A stretch of DNA of 64,000 nt from Rheinheimera faecalis (GTDB lineage Bacteria; Pseudomonadota; Gammaproteobacteria; Enterobacterales; Alteromonadaceae), in assembly GCF_021290965.1 (NCBI RefSeq), contig NZ_JAJOYT010000001.1:310001-374000 (forward strand), written 5' to 3'. The notes below the pieces were generated by a model. It searched no databases. It had not been told where the DNA came from and saw only the letters and a list, made by a program, of their open reading frames with translations. The translations under genes were made by a program, and so were the position numbers. How positions within the stretch are numbered: position 1 is the first letter of the stretch; every line of letters begins with the position of its first letter. Positions 32,586 through 42,269 of the stretch are shown in pieces.

Positions 32586-33209
32586 ATGTTTACAGGAATA
32601 GTGCAGGCAAAAGTTAAAGTCAGTGAAATCAGCGACCAGCAACAGTTTCGTCGCTTAACTCTTGAAGTACCTGTGCAGTTGCTGCAAAACCTGGAGCGGG
32701 GCGCCAGCGTTTCTATTAATGGCACTTGTTTAACGACTACCGAATTCAGTCTGATTGAACCTTTAGGCTGGGTTAGTTTTGATGTGATTGACGAAACCTT
32801 AGCTAAAACCAACTTAGGTGCTTTAAGCACAGGGTCATTGGTAAATTTTGAGCGCTCTTTAACTTTTGGCCGTGAAATTGGTGGGCATTTAGTGTCAGGT
32901 CATGTGCATGGTACTGCGACTATTTTAGCTGTCAGCCAAACTGGTGCGAATTGGCGGGTGGATATAGAGCTAAAGTCAGAGTTCAAACCTTATGTGCTCA
33001 GCAAAGGTTTTATCAGCATTGATGGCATTAGCCTGACAGTGGGTGAAGTGACAGCAAACAGCTTTAGCCTGCATTTAATACCTGAAACCCTGGACGTGAC
33101 CACCTTGGGCCAACGCAAAGTGGGTGACAGGGTAAATATCGAACTGGATCAGCAAACAGTCACCATAGTGGATACGGTAGAACGGGTTCTTGCAGCAAAG
33201 TCTTTATAG
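32586..33209 (+). CDS. ribE: Riboflavin synthase, alpha subunit
   Basis: Makes riboflavin from two 6,7-dimethyl-8-ribityllumazine molecules. A 207-residue protein with two similar lumazine-binding barrels: MFTGIVQAKVKV...GASVSINGTCLT and GGHLVSGHVHGTA...GFISIDGISLTVGEV. The N-terminal MFTGIV is the strictly conserved start. No FMN riboswitch is present in the 57-bp upstream gap, in line with ribE copies outside the main rib operon. Confidence 0.96.
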   Translation: MFTGIVQAKVKVSEISDQQQFRRLTLEVPVQLLQNLERGASVSINGTCLTTTEFSLIEPLGWVSFDVIDETLAKTNLGALSTGSLVNFERSLTFGREIGGHLVSGHVHGTATILAVSQTGANWRVDIELKSEFKPYVLSKGFISIDGISLTVGEVTANSFSLHLIPETLDVTTLGQRKVGDRVNIELDQQTVTIVDTVERVLAAKSL

Positions 33210-33230
33210 GGGATGGGTTTATCCCATCCC
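33210..33230. terminator. Hairpin between ribE and the convergent small gene
   Basis: GGGATGGG (33210-33217) and CCCATCCC (33223-33230) form a perfect 8-bp stem with a TTTAT loop, directly after the ribE stop. There is no T-run, so it may act as an RNA-stabilising or bidirectional end structure. Confidence 0.55.
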
Positions 33231-33231
33231 G

Positions 33232-33432
33232 CTAATAATACTGTTCATCTTCAGCGTCGATAAACACCTGCACTTTATTATGCAACTCATCTTTATGAGT
33301 CTGCACATGAATAGGGTTGCAGCAGTTGCTGCAATCTTCAATATCGTCCTGATCTTCGCCACTGATATCCAGGGTGATATGAGTGGGATGGCCACAGAAA
33401 GGGCAAAGAATGGTTTTATGCAGTAAGTCCAT
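33232..33432 (-). CDS. CPXCG-motif cysteine-rich small protein
   Basis: A 66-residue protein with two cysteine pairs, LCPFCGHP and CSNCCNP, the layout of a small zinc ribbon, followed by an acidic tail (VFIDAEDEQYY). It matches the conserved CPXCG cysteine-rich proteins of gammaproteobacteria; function unknown. ATG 33432 is clearly the start: GGAGG lies 4 nt upstream, and the in-frame extension beyond it has no site. Confidence 0.85.
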   Translation of the reverse strand: MDLLHKTILCPFCGHPTHITLDISGEDQDDIEDCSNCCNPIHVQTHKDELHNKVQVFIDAEDEQYY

Positions 33433-33765
33433 AGATCCTCCGTTTGCCAATGCCTGTTGCAGCAAGCGCTGGCGACTGAATATCCGTGGGTCCTTCCGTT
33501 ATTGAGCTCCTATAAGTTTTAGTGTAGGCGTTAAAGCAACATCAGGCGAAAAAATAGCCTGCTTTATACTGCTATTGGCTTGGTTGTTGCCGATAAAGCG
33601 CCGTATCGGTTATGATGCAGCCGCTTTTTGTTAAAAGCAGAGACAACTACGTGTTGTACTGCTTTGTTCTACCGCTCGTAAGGTTGAACCGCAAAAAACA
33701 TGCCCTTAAATTTAATTGAATCAACACGTGACCCTTGGTATGGGCCACCACTGTGAGGACTTATC
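33433..33765 (+). other. 333-bp intergenic region with the thrS promoter and leader
   Basis: A sigma70-like promoter is visible at 33587-33616 (TTGCCG, 18 bp, TATGAT). About 150 nt of leader precede thrS. ACGTGTTG (33649-33656) and CAACACGT (33722-33729) are perfect complements and could close a long-range stem around about 65 nt. Such leaders are known to carry the autoregulatory operator of thrS in enteric bacteria. No ORF with a ribosome site is seen. Confidence 0.45.
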
Positions 33766-35676
33766 ATGCCAGTTATTACTTTACCTGACGGTAGTCAGCG
33801 TTCATTTGACGCCCCTTTATCTGTATTAGACGTTGCCAAAGACATAGGTCCTGGTTTAGCGAAAGCCACCATTGCCGGCAAAATCAATGGCCAGTTGGTA
33901 GACGCTTGTGAGCTGATCACTGAAGACGCTTCCTTAAGCATTGTGACTGCCAAAGATCAGGAAGGCCTGGAAATTATCCGCCACTCCTGTGCTCACTTAT
34001 TAGGTCATGCGATTAAGCAGTTATGGCCCAATACCAAAATGGCGATTGGTCCTGTCATCGACAACGGCTTTTATTACGACGTTGATTTAGACCGTCCAAT
34101 CAGCAGCGATGATTTAGCGCAACTTGAAGAGCGCATGCTGCAACTGGCCAAAACCGAATATGACGTAGTGAAGAAAAAAGTAAGCTGGCAACAGGCTTAT
34201 GACACCTTCGCTGCGCGTGGCGAAAGCTACAAAATGGAAATCCTCGATCAGAACGTCGCCAAAGACGATCAGCCGGGTTTATACCATCACGAAGAATACA
34301 TCGACATGTGCCGTGGCCCACACGTGCCAAATATGCGTTTCTGCCAGCACTTTAAAGTGATGAAAGTAGCAGGCGCGTACTGGCGTGGTGATGCCAAAAA
34401 CAAAATGCTGCAACGTATATACGGCACAGCATGGGCAGATAAAAAGCAACTAGCGGCTTATTTACTGCAACTGGAAGAAGCGGAAAAGCGTGACCACCGT
34501 AAAATTGGTAAAGCTTTAGGTTTATTCCACTGGCAGGAAGAAGCACCAGGCATGGTGTTCTGGCACAACGATGGCTGGACTATTTTCCGCGAGCTGGAAA
34601 CTTTTGTCCGTGAAAAGTTGGGCGAATACGATTACCAGGAAGTCAAAGGTCCATTTATGATGGACAAAGTGCTGTGGGAACGTTCAGGTCACTGGGAAAA
34701 GTACTCAGACAATATGTTTGTCACCAGTTCTGAAAACCGTGATTACGCCATCAAGCCTATGAACTGTCCTGGCCATGTGCAGATTTTTAACCAGGGCTTA
34801 AAATCGTACCGCGATTTACCGCTGCGTATGGCTGAGTTTGGTTGCTGTCACCGTAACGAGCCATCAGGTGGTTTACACGGCCTGATGCGGGTGCGTGGTT
34901 TTACTCAGGATGACGCTCATATCTTCTGTACTGAAGATCAGGTGCAGGCAGAAGTATCGGCTTGTATCAAAATGGTATTTGACGTCTACAGCACTTTTGG
35001 TTTTAAAGACGTACAGGTGAAATTATCCACTCGTCCGGAAAAACGCATTGGTACAGACGAAATGTGGCACCGTGCTGAGCAGGGTTTAGCAGAAGCTTTG
35101 GATGCCAATGGCATCGCCTATGACCTGCAACCTGGTGAAGGTGCGTTTTATGGCCCTAAAATTGAATTTACTTTACACGATTGCTTAGGCCGCGCCTGGC
35201 AATGTGGTACAGTGCAGCTCGATTTCGCTTTACCGGGTCGTTTAGGTGCAAGTTTTGTTGCTGAAGGCAACGACAGACAAGTACCAGTGATGATCCACCG
35301 TGCGATTTTGGGCTCGCTGGAGCGTTTTATCGGAATTCTGATTGAAGAATATGCAGGCTTTTTCCCAGCCTGGTTAGCCCCAACTCAGGTTGTGGTGATG
35401 AATATTACCGATAATCAGGCCGAATATGTGCAGGATTTAGTAAAAACTTTCAAATCTCATGGTATTAGAGCAATTTCTGACTTGAGAAATGAGAAGATAG
35501 GCTTTAAAATCCGCGAGCACACGCTACAGCGTGTTCCTTATTTAGTGGTAGTCGGTGACAAAGAAGTTGAAGCCGGTGATATCGCGTTAAGAACACGGAA
35601 GGGCGAAGACCTCGGAAAAATGAGTGTAAGCGACTTTGTAACTAAGTTGACCACTGAAATTAAAAACCGGGTCTAA
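33766..35676 (+). CDS. thrS: Threonyl-tRNA synthetase
   Basis: Charges tRNA-Thr and edits mis-charged Ser. A 636-residue, full-length protein. An N-terminal TGS domain ([15 protein letters not shown]) is followed by the SAD/editing domain with [13 protein letters not shown], the class II core with [30 protein letters not shown] (motif 2) and [15 protein letters not shown] (motif 3), and an anticodon-binding domain ending KNRV. GAGGA precedes ATG 33766. It is the first gene of thrS-infC-rpmI-rplT. Confidence 0.98.
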   Translation: MPVITLPDGSQRSFDAPLSVLDVAKDIGPGLAKATIAGKINGQLVDACELITEDASLSIVTAKDQEGLEIIRHSCAHLLGHAIKQLWPNTKMAIGPVIDNGFYYDVDLDRPISSDDLAQLEERMLQLAKTEYDVVKKKVSWQQAYDTFAARGESYKMEILDQNVAKDDQPGLYHHEEYIDMCRGPHVPNMRFCQHFKVMKVAGAYWRGDAKNKMLQRIYGTAWADKKQLAAYLLQLEEAEKRDHRKIGKALGLFHWQEEAPGMVFWHNDGWTIFRELETFVREKLGEYDYQEVKGPFMMDKVLWERSGHWEKYSDNMFVTSSENRDYAIKPMNCPGHVQIFNQGLKSYRDLPLRMAEFGCCHRNEPSGGLHGLMRVRGFTQDDAHIFCTEDQVQAEVSACIKMVFDVYSTFGFKDVQVKLSTRPEKRIGTDEMWHRAEQGLAEALDANGIAYDLQPGEGAFYGPKIEFTLHDCLGRAWQCGTVQLDFALPGRLGASFVAEGNDRQVPVMIHRAILGSLERFIGILIEEYAGFFPAWLAPTQVVVMNITDNQAEYVQDLVKTFKSHGIRAISDLRNEKIGFKIREHTLQRVPYLVVVGDKEVEAGDIALRTRKGEDLGKMSVSDFVTKLTTEIKNRV

Positions 35677-35703
35677 TTATTTTCACTCTTGGAGGAACAT
35701 ACT

Positions 35704-36246
35704 ATTAAAGTAGGAAAGAAAACTTTACCGGCGAACAGACCAAACCGTATTAACGAAGAAATCAACGTTAAAGAAGTACGCTTGTTAGGTCTGGAAGGTG
35801 AGCAATTAGGTGTAGTAATCACTTCAGAAGCTATTCGTTTAGCAGAAGAAGCAGGCGCTGACTTGGTAGAGATTAGCCCAACCGCTGAACCACCTGTTTG
35901 TAAGTTGATGGACTATGGTAAGTTCCTGTTTGAGAAAGGCAAAGCTGCTAAAGAGCAGAAGAAAAAGCAAAAACAGATCCAGATTAAGGAAATAAAATTC
36001 CGGCCTGGAACTGATGAAGGCGATTACCAGGTAAAACTACGCAACCTGCGTCGCTTCATTGAAGAGGGTGACAAAGCTAAAGTAACGCTCCGCTACCGTG
36101 GTCGTGAAATGGCGCATTTGGACATCGGCATTGAGATGCTTAACCGGATTAAAGAAGATATGACAGATATCGCTATCTGTGAATCTTTCCCAAGCCGCGT
36201 TGAGGGTCGCCAGATGGTCATGATGCTGGCCCCAAATAAGAAGTAA
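35704..36246 (+). CDS. infC: Translation initiation factor IF-3, ATT start
   Basis: Binds the 30S subunit and proofreads start codon choice. A 180-residue protein. An upstream TTG (35689) is in frame, but it lies inside the Shine-Dalgarno region itself. The true start is ATT 35704: GGAGG lies 8 nt before it and the following residues KVGKK...[10 protein letters not shown] match the family N-terminus. The non-standard AUU start is the known device by which IF-3 represses its own synthesis. Domains: N-terminal ([14 protein letters not shown]), Lys-rich linker ([19 protein letters not shown]), C-terminal. Confidence 0.95.
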   Translation: MKVGKKTLPANRPNRINEEINVKEVRLLGLEGEQLGVVITSEAIRLAEEAGADLVEISPTAEPPVCKLMDYGKFLFEKGKAAKEQKKKQKQIQIKEIKFRPGTDEGDYQVKLRNLRRFIEEGDKAKVTLRYRGREMAHLDIGIEMLNRIKEDMTDIAICESFPSRVEGRQMVMMLAPNKK

Positions 36247-36269
36247 TAAGAGCTTTCAAGCATAAGATA

Positions 36270-36296
36270 CGCCGCTTGAATAAAGCGGCGTTTTTT
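36270..36296 (+). terminator. Terminator-like hairpin between infC and rpmI
   Basis: CGCCGCTT and AAGCGGCG form a perfect 8-bp stem with a GAATA loop and a six-T tail. It may end most thrS-infC transcripts or act as an attenuator before rpmI-rplT, the part repressed by L20 in enteric bacteria. Confidence 0.82.
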
Positions 36297-36343
36297 ATCG
36301 CCTTATTATTCGTTGTAATTTAAACAATGCGAGTTATTTAACT

Positions 36344-36541
36344 ATGCCAAAGATGAAAACCAACAAAGGTGCTGCAAAGCGCTTTAAAAAAACCGGCTCA
36401 GGCGGTTTTAAACGTAAGCAATCACATCTTCGCCACATTTTGACGAAGAAGTCTTCTAAGCGTAAGCGTCAGTTAGGTCCAAAAACGTTAGTTGCAAAAG
36501 TTGACGTGGCTGGTATCGCTCGTTGTCTGCCATACGCATAA
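36344..36541 (+). CDS. rpmI: 50S ribosomal protein L35
   Basis: A 65-residue, highly basic ribosomal protein starting [20 protein letters not shown], which is diagnostic of L35. It lies between infC and rplT, the universal order, 16 bp before rplT. Expression of this pair is commonly controlled by L20 binding the mRNA; no such structure was worked out here. Confidence 0.98.
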   Translation: MPKMKTNKGAAKRFKKTGSGGFKRKQSHLRHILTKKSSKRKRQLGPKTLVAKVDVAGIARCLPYA

Positions 36542-36557
36542 TATTAGGAGATTTTAA

Positions 36558-36917
36558 ATGCCAAGAGTAAAACGTGGTGTGACAGCTCGCGCTCGTCACA
36601 AGAAGGTCTTAAACCAGGCTAAAGGTTACTACGGTGCCCGCAGTCGTGTTTATCGTGTCGCTTTCCAGGCAGTTATTAAAGCTGGCCAATACGCTTACCG
36701 CGACCGTCGTCAACGTAAACGTCAATTCCGTCAACTGTGGATCGCGCGTATCAACGCTGCATCTCGTCAGAACGGTTTATCTTACAGCCGCTTCATCGAT
36801 GGTCTGAAAAGAGCATCTGTTGAAATCGACCGTAAGATCCTGGCTGATATCGCTGTATACGACAAAGGCGCATTTGCTGCTTTAGTCGCTAAGGCAAAAG
36901 AAGCTTTAACTGCTTAA
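36558..36917 (+). CDS. rplT: 50S ribosomal protein L20
   Basis: A 119-residue protein that binds 23S rRNA early in assembly. It starts [20 protein letters not shown] and contains [18 protein letters not shown], both diagnostic. AGGAG precedes the ATG. Last gene of the operon; the terminator follows within 20 bp. Confidence 0.99.
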   Translation: MPRVKRGVTARARHKKVLNQAKGYYGARSRVYRVAFQAVIKAGQYAYRDRRQRKRQFRQLWIARINAASRQNGLSYSRFIDGLKRASVEIDRKILADIAVYDKGAFAALVAKAKEALTA

Positions 36918-36932
36918 TTCTTTGAGCAGAGT

Positions 36933-36960
36933 AAAAGGCCACCTTCGGGTGGCTTTTTTA
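36933..36960 (+). terminator. Terminator of the thrS-rplT operon
   Basis: AAAGGCCACC and GGTGGCTTTTT pair around a TTCG tetraloop with a T tail, a strong intrinsic terminator just after rplT. Confidence 0.93.
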
Positions 36961-37078
36961 TACCTGCAATTTATGCTTCTGACTGTATTTGATTTATCTT
37001 TTCCTCCTTCTCTAATTTAACTCTCTGTTTTTACAATGTTATGCTGGCAAACATTGTATTCAGAGATGAAAATTAGCT

Positions 37079-37747
37079 ATGTCTGCTGTTCGAGTTTTCA
37101 TTTTTACCCTTCTGGCCTTATTAGCTTTTGCTGGTAACTCGCTGCTGTGCCGGGCGGCTTTGATCCAAACCTCTATTGATCCTGTTAGTTTTACTGCGAT
37201 ACGGCTGATGTCAGGCGCTTTAGTACTTTGGCTGCTGATATCCATCAAAGCGGACAGTCGCGCCGGTCAGGGCAGTTGGTGGTCAGCTTTGGCTTTATTT
37301 GTTTATGCAATCGCATTTTCTGTCTCTTATGTCAGCTTAAATACAGCAGCAGGAGCCTTACTATTATTTGGCGCAGTACAAGCCAGTATGATTGCTTATG
37401 GTTTCTGTCGGGGCGAACGTTTTACTTTGTTACAGAGTCTGGGTTTTATCTTTGCCTGCGCTGGTTTGATTGGTTTGTTATTGCCGGGATTATCTGCACC
37501 TCCTGTGGGGGCTGGTTTGTTGATGATGCTTTCCGGCGTGGCTTGGGGAGTTTATTCATTGCGGGGGAAAGGCGGTGGCGACCCGATTAAAGTCACTGCA
37601 GGTAATTTTATACGCACTGTGCCTCTGGTCGCCGCTGTGGGGGCTGTGCTGTTTTTGGCTGAGCCTTTCAGTGTACGTCTGATTTTGGCTTCAATAGCGA
37701 TTTTAGGCGGTATTGCTCTGGTAACCTTGACTGCTCGTCAGCGGTAA
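37079..37747 (+). CDS. EamA/DMT-family transporter with an apparent internal deletion
   Basis: A drug/metabolite-type membrane transporter, but only 222 aa where the family usually has about 290-300. The first EamA repeat (1-135) and the start of the second (SGVAWGVYSLRGKGGGDP, GNFIRTVPL) look normal. The sequence then jumps straight to the last helix region (VAAVGAVLFLAEPF...ASIAILGGIAL). About 70 residues, which normally hold helices 7-9 with a SGxGYxxWYxxLP-type stretch, are missing in frame. The gene is probably non-functional or strongly altered; the reading frame stays open. The junction lies near 37617-37635. Confidence 0.7.
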   Translation: MSAVRVFIFTLLALLAFAGNSLLCRAALIQTSIDPVSFTAIRLMSGALVLWLLISIKADSRAGQGSWWSALALFVYAIAFSVSYVSLNTAAGALLLFGAVQASMIAYGFCRGERFTLLQSLGFIFACAGLIGLLLPGLSAPPVGAGLLMMLSGVAWGVYSLRGKGGGDPIKVTAGNFIRTVPLVAAVGAVLFLAEPFSVRLILASIAILGGIALVTLTARQR

Positions 37748-37756
37748 TGGCAGAAC

Positions 37757-38434
37757 TTAAATCGCTACCGTTAATTTGGCTTTGGTTGATCTGCCGGCAT
37801 AAGGATCACAAAAGGGCAATTGGCGAGTGAAGTTGGCGATAGATTGTACTTTACCGCGTTGTGGGCGCAACGTAGACCAATAACGGGCGCCACCTTTGGG
37901 ATCTTTACTCCAGCGTTGCTGGCTGATCACACCATCAGTTTGAACCCACTTACTCATTATTTTCACGCCACAACTTAAGTTTACTTTGGGGTCGTGCAGA
38001 GAGTGTGGCTGTTTAATATCGCAGGCGTAACGAGGCTGATTGGCGCTTTCGTGGGAGATTTGCAGCAAACCACGGCTTATGACCCGACGACCTTGGGCAT
38101 CTTTAAATTTTTCCTGATAAAAAGACTGGGGCTTAAAATTACTTTCAGGTTTGGCCATAGCGGAAAACAAAGCTACCCAGAACTTGCTGCGCTGTTGTTG
38201 CGGCAAACTGGCGTAGAGTGGACAAAAGCTTTGTACATCGGCGGGTACCAGCTTTACCAGTGGCGATTTTTCCACAGCCTGCTCCGTCATTCGGGTCCAA
38301 CTGCCATCGAGGTTTTTTTCCGACCAGGCGGCGTAATCTGTGCTTTTGTTATGACTCAGGCTACCTGCAACGACTGAAGTTGCAGATAAAGCCCAAAGAG
38401 CTGTGAGTATAAGGACAGTAAGATGAAATGGCAT
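37757..38434 (-). CDS. Secreted SLT-domain (lytic transglycosylase-like) protein
   Basis: A 225-residue exported protein with a signal peptide (LTALWALSATSVVAG). The central domain resembles soluble lytic transglycosylases: catalytic Glu97 in MAKPESNFKP, SRGLLQISHES, and NLSCGVKIMSKW. It would cleave peptidoglycan glycan strands in the periplasm. The domain has four or more Cys residues, which suggests disulfides. Single gene, convergent with the EamA gene (9-bp gap). Confidence 0.75.
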   Translation of the reverse strand: MPFHLTVLILTALWALSATSVVAGSLSHNKSTDYAAWSEKNLDGSWTRMTEQAVEKSPLVKLVPADVQSFCPLYASLPQQQRSKFWVALFSAMAKPESNFKPQSFYQEKFKDAQGRRVISRGLLQISHESANQPRYACDIKQPHSLHDPKVNLSCGVKIMSKWVQTDGVISQQRWSKDPKGGARYWSTLRPQRGKVQSIANFTRQLPFCDPYAGRSTKAKLTVAI

Positions 38435-38649
38435 TTGTTGTTTTTGTTCTTCCAGGTGAATAGGTTTGTATCGGCATCATTCAGCCAAACTTCAGTTTCA
38501 GACTAGTGCTTTGTCAGAGCTGGCTCAAGCTTTTTTCGGCCTGAATGGGGCAATAGCTTAAATTCTCAGCATAAGGTGGTTTTGCGCTCTGGCAGAGCCA
38601 GACAAAACCAGATATGGTATTGCTATCACGGCATTTTTTCAGGTGTACC

Positions 38650-39678
38650 ATGCCACACGACCATCCAAAACCAAACCCAGACGACAAAACTCATCAGCAT
38701 AATGCTGGCTGTAATCACGATCATGCTGCAGAGCATGAGCATAAACATGGATCTGAACATAGCCATGACGACGAACACTCCCATTCCCATGGGCTTTTCG
38801 GTCATCACCACCATCATCATGGCTCTGAATCGGGCAATATAGCCACAGCCTTCTGGCTGAACTTTAGTTTTACCATTATCGAATTTATCGGCGGCTGGTT
38901 AACCAATAGCGTAGCTATTATGGCGGACGCTATGCACGATTTAGGCGATACGCTGGCCATAGCTTTTGCCTGGTTTGCCGCTAAAGTGGCAGGCAAAGAA
39001 GCGACGCCTCGATACAGTTATGGTTACAGACGCTGGTCTTTATTGAGCGCTTTGATTAATAGCGTGATTTTAGTGCTGGGGTCCTGCTGGATTTTATACG
39101 AAGCCATACCTCGCTTGTGGGAGCCACAATTACCTCATGCGTTAGGCATGATGGGACTTGCTGTTTTAGGTGTACTGGTCAATGGTGCCGCTGTCTTTAA
39201 GCTGCGGGGTGGCAAAACTCAAAATGAAAAAATTCTGACCTGGCATTTATTGGAGGATGTTTTAGGTTGGGTTGCTGTGCTGGTCGGTTCCGTCCTGATT
39301 TATTTTACCGATTGGGCCTGGTTAGACCCGCTGTTAAGCATTGGTTTTACCTGCTTTATTCTGATTAATGTCTGGCGTAATTTACGCCGTACTCTGGCGT
39401 TGTTTTTACAGGTCAGCCCGGATCCCAAATTGGCCGCAAAAATAGAACACCAGTTGCAAGACCTGAGTTTTGTGCAGGATGTGCATCACTTGCATTTGTG
39501 GTCGCTGGACGGCGAAAAACATGTGTTAACGGCGCATTTGGTGTTAAAGGCGGAGACGGCCCCGGAGCAATTAAAAACCCATAAAGAGCAAATACGGCAG
39601 TTACTGCAGCCTTATCAGCTGGAACATACCACCATAGAGTTTGAGTTTAATCAGGAACTGTGCCGGGACCAGCATTAA
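38650..39678 (+). CDS. Cation diffusion facilitator (zinc/cobalt exporter) with His-rich N-terminus
   Basis: Exports divalent cations by proton antiport. A 342-residue protein. I start it at ATG 38650 (MPHDHPKPN); the longer frame from 38614 adds 12 unlike residues. Residues 1-60 hold about 20 His, including a run of six, a cytosolic metal-binding sensor. The membrane domain (about 65-265) has six helices with the metal site D residues in MADAMHDLGD and WHLLEDVLGW. The C-terminal cytosolic domain has VHHLHLWSLDGEKHVLTAHL. ZitB/CzcD-like. Specific metal inferred as Zn/Co/Cd. Confidence 0.92.
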   Translation: MPHDHPKPNPDDKTHQHNAGCNHDHAAEHEHKHGSEHSHDDEHSHSHGLFGHHHHHHGSESGNIATAFWLNFSFTIIEFIGGWLTNSVAIMADAMHDLGDTLAIAFAWFAAKVAGKEATPRYSYGYRRWSLLSALINSVILVLGSCWILYEAIPRLWEPQLPHALGMMGLAVLGVLVNGAAVFKLRGGKTQNEKILTWHLLEDVLGWVAVLVGSVLIYFTDWAWLDPLLSIGFTCFILINVWRNLRRTLALFLQVSPDPKLAAKIEHQLQDLSFVQDVHHLHLWSLDGEKHVLTAHLVLKAETAPEQLKTHKEQIRQLLQPYQLEHTTIEFEFNQELCRDQH

Positions 39679-39689
39679 CCTGAATTGAA

Positions 39690-39714
39690 AAGGGCGCTGA
39701 TACATAGCGCCCTT
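39690..39714. terminator. Hairpin between the cation exporter and yfbR
   Basis: AAGGGCGCT and AGCGCCCTT pair perfectly (9 bp) around GATACAT. It lies between two convergent genes and can serve both; the T-run is short. Confidence 0.6.
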
Positions 39715-39742
39715 ATGATTTCGATCTGTATCAGATTGATGA

Positions 39743-40399
39743 TTACAATTGGCCATCCTGTAGGCTTATTTCATCCAAAGACAGTGAAAAACTTGGGATA
39801 AAAATCTGCAGGAAGTAGTTCACTTCCGGCAGAGCATAGCCTTCAAGCACAGCCTCCAGACGTTTTTTCGCCAGCACAAACTCGTGATTGCCTGCAGAGA
39901 GTTCTTCCAGAGTTTTGACATAAGCACAGACTGTATCCGCAGCCTTAACCAGCAATTTTTCATCCGGTGAATACTGCTCTGACAGCAGCAAAGACTGATA
40001 AAAAGGCTGTAATTTTTCTGGTAACATCGACAGTAGTTTCTGCTCAGCAATACGTTCTATCTTCTTGTATTCCTGCGCAATTTGCGCATTAAAGTACTTC
40101 ACTGGTGTAGGTAAATCGCCGGTCAGCACTTCACTGGCGTCATGAAATAACGCCAGTGTTGCCACACGTTCAGGTTGTACTTCACCTGCAAAGATTTCGC
40201 GGCGAATCAGCGCCAGCATATGAGCAACCACAGCCACCTGATGGCTGTGCTCTGCAACATTTTCGGTATTGACGTTACGCATCAGCGGCCATCTGTTAAT
40301 CAACTTCATCCGAAACAGATGAGCGAAAAAATGGCTTGGCTCTTGAGATGCGTTTTCTTGCTCAGCCTTTACGCTTCCAGTGTTGTGTTCGGTGTCCAT
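39743..40399 (-). CDS. yfbR: 5'-deoxynucleotidase, HD domain
   Basis: Dephosphorylates deoxyribonucleoside 5'-monophosphates. A 218-residue HD-domain phosphohydrolase: [20 protein letters not shown] and [19 protein letters not shown] (metal His), [19 protein letters not shown] (the HD pair and substrate loop), and [16 protein letters not shown] (last metal Asp). It ends with the expected short acidic tail. The stop lies 3' of alaA: the alaA stop and yfbR start overlap by one base, as in the common alaA-yfbR pair. Confidence 0.93.
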   Translation of the reverse strand: MDTEHNTGSVKAEQENASQEPSHFFAHLFRMKLINRWPLMRNVNTENVAEHSHQVAVVAHMLALIRREIFAGEVQPERVATLALFHDASEVLTGDLPTPVKYFNAQIAQEYKKIERIAEQKLLSMLPEKLQPFYQSLLLSEQYSPDEKLLVKAADTVCAYVKTLEELSAGNHEFVLAKKRLEAVLEGYALPEVNYFLQIFIPSFSLSLDEISLQDGQL

Positions 40400-41613
40400 T
40401 ATTGCTGGTACCCTGGTAAAAACTGCGCTAAGCGACCAATGGCCATTTCCAGTTGTTCTTTATGGGGTAAAAACACAATACGGAAATGATCTGGCTCAGG
40501 CCAGTTAAAAGCCCGGCCATGTACCAGCAGCACTTTATGTTGACGCAAGAAATCCAGCACCAATAGCTCATCGTCTTTGATTTTGAATTTTTTACGGTCC
40601 AGTTTAGGGAATAAGTACATAGCACCTTTAGGTCGCACACAGCTGATACCGTCAATACTGGTGACCAGTTTGTGGGCTAAGTCCATCTGGTCGTACAAAC
40701 GACCACCAGGTATGATCAGCTCGTTAATACTCTGATAGCCACCTAAGGCAGTTTGTACTGCATGCTGACAAGGCACATTGGCACAAAGGCGCATAGAGGC
40801 CAGAATATTCAAACCTTCGACATAGTTTTTTGCCAGATGTTTAGCGCCGGACAATAAAATCCAGCCGACGCGAAAACCTGCAATACGGTAGTTTTTCGAT
40901 AAACCACCAAAGGTCAGCATAAATAAGTCGTCGGTTAACGAAGCTGTAGTGACATGTTCTGCGCCGTCATACAAAATTTTGTCGTAAATCTCGTCGCTTA
41001 ACACCACCAGCTTATGCTCGCGGGCAATGGCTAACAGATCTAATAAAACCGCTTTGGAGTAGACAGCGCCCGTCGGATTATTTGGGTTAATCAGCACCAG
41101 AGCTTTAGTTTTTTTAGTGATTTTGGCGCGAATATCGGCTAAATCAGGAAACCAGTCTGATTGCTCATCACAGCGGTAATGCACAGCGTTGCCGCCAGCC
41201 AGGTTCACCGCAGCAGTCCAGAGCGGGTAATCAGGGGAGGGGATCAATACCTCGTCGCCATTATTTAAAAGCGCCTGCAACGACATCAGAATAAGTTCGG
41301 ATACGCCATTGCCGATATACACGTCATCCGCATCTGCACCTAAAATACCACGTTGCTGATAATACTGTGCCACTGCAACCCGCGCAGGATAGATGCCCTG
41401 TGAGTCGCTGTAGCCCTGTGCTGTAGGCAGGTTATGGATCACGTGTTTTAAAATTTCATCCGGCGCTTCAAAACCAAAAGGCGCGGGATTACCAATATTG
41501 AGCTTTAAAATACGCTGACCTTCTTCTTCCATCCGCTTGGCTTCACGTGCCACCGGACCCCGAATGTCATAACAAACCCCATCTAATTTTGTCGAGCGCT
41601 CAATTGGCTTCAT
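40399..41613 (-). CDS. alaA: Alanine aminotransferase AlaA, PLP-dependent
   Basis: Transfers the amino group between glutamate and pyruvate to make alanine. A 404-residue fold-type I aminotransferase: [16 protein letters not shown], the [11 protein letters not shown] motif, [10 protein letters not shown], and the PLP Lys in [17 protein letters not shown]. The Arg near the C-terminus in [11 protein letters not shown] binds the substrate carboxylate. Length and the sequence [20 protein letters not shown] are typical of AlaA. First gene of the alaA-yfbR pair, followed upstream-wise by repeat copy 2 starting 26 bp away. Confidence 0.95.
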   Translation of the reverse strand: MKPIERSTKLDGVCYDIRGPVAREAKRMEEEGQRILKLNIGNPAPFGFEAPDEILKHVIHNLPTAQGYSDSQGIYPARVAVAQYYQQRGILGADADDVYIGNGVSELILMSLQALLNNGDEVLIPSPDYPLWTAAVNLAGGNAVHYRCDEQSDWFPDLADIRAKITKKTKALVLINPNNPTGAVYSKAVLLDLLAIAREHKLVVLSDEIYDKILYDGAEHVTTASLTDDLFMLTFGGLSKNYRIAGFRVGWILLSGAKHLAKNYVEGLNILASMRLCANVPCQHAVQTALGGYQSINELIIPGGRLYDQMDLAHKLVTSIDGISCVRPKGAMYLFPKLDRKKFKIKDDELLVLDFLRQHKVLLVHGRAFNWPEPDHFRIVFLPHKEQLEMAIGRLAQFLPGYQQ

Positions 41614-41638
41614 ACCGCTATCCTATATACTCCGTTTG

Positions 41639-41759
41639 CCCCGTCGTACTTGAAGCCGCAGCTTTGTTGACTACGCTCTTCGCCCCAGTCACATAGGACA
41701 ACTATGCTCCTGGGGTCTCAATCACTTGTCGCCGCGCTGCAACTCCAATTACTTAGGGT
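41639..41759. repeat. Palindromic dispersed repeat, copy 2 (about 120 bp)
   Basis: Ends match copies 1 and 3 (CCCCGTCGTACTTGAAGCCG ... TCCAATTACTTAGGG). The core is a long hairpin CCCCAG-tca-CATAG-gacaa-CTATG-ctc-CTGGGG. Copy 3 has the same core with one extra base, and the two copies share roughly 85 % of positions by eye. Same orientation as copy 3. Confidence 0.85.
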
Positions 41760-41855
41760 CAATTAGTTATAAATATCTTTGCTTACACCTTTTTACACGC
41801 CTAGACGTCTTTTGCAAGTATGATTGCAAAAAAAAGCGGGAAAATCAGGAGCTTT

Positions 41856-42269
41856 ATGACAAGTCTGCGTACTATCCCTGTGGGCGCCGTGGTGGGCTGC
41901 GAGATTTTTCAGTTTTTTGAGCACACTGGTATTTATATAGGGGACGGACAAATAGTGGAGCTGGCAGGCTCTGGCCTGGTACGTTCTTTATCCTTCAACC
42001 GTTTCCTGGCAGATCGATCCGGTGCTGAATTAATTTTCGCCACTACACCAGCAGGTGAGATTATAGGTTCAGAGATTGCGGCAAACAGGGCTATAGAAAA
42101 GATTTACAGCTATCAGGATTACGACTTACTAAGGAACAACTGCCACCGTTTTACTTACAGTTGTATCAGTGGTGATTCCTTGCCGTTAACCAGCTTTTTT
42201 GATTTAAAAGAGGCTTTAAAATCATACTGGCGCTTTACACCGAATTGGATCCATACCCGTCTTACTTGA
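41856..42269 (+). CDS. LRAT/NlpC-P60-like cysteine acyltransferase-fold protein
   Basis: A 137-residue protein with the lecithin-retinol-acyltransferase (LRAT) layout: the His23 motif FFEHTGIYIGDGQIVELAG and the catalytic Cys96 in LLRNNCHRFTY. Bacterial LRAT-domain proteins are papain-like thiol enzymes of unclear substrate. ATG 41856 follows AGGAG by 4 nt; an in-frame ATG at 41820 is possible. There is no signal peptide. The last residues (TRLT and the TGA) are encoded inside repeat copy 3, so the natural C-terminus may have been replaced. It is flanked by direct copies of the repeat. Confidence 0.75.
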   Translation: MTSLRTIPVGAVVGCEIFQFFEHTGIYIGDGQIVELAGSGLVRSLSFNRFLADRSGAELIFATTPAGEIIGSEIAANRAIEKIYSYQDYDLLRNNCHRFTYSCISGDSLPLTSFFDLKEALKSYWRFTPNWIHTRLT

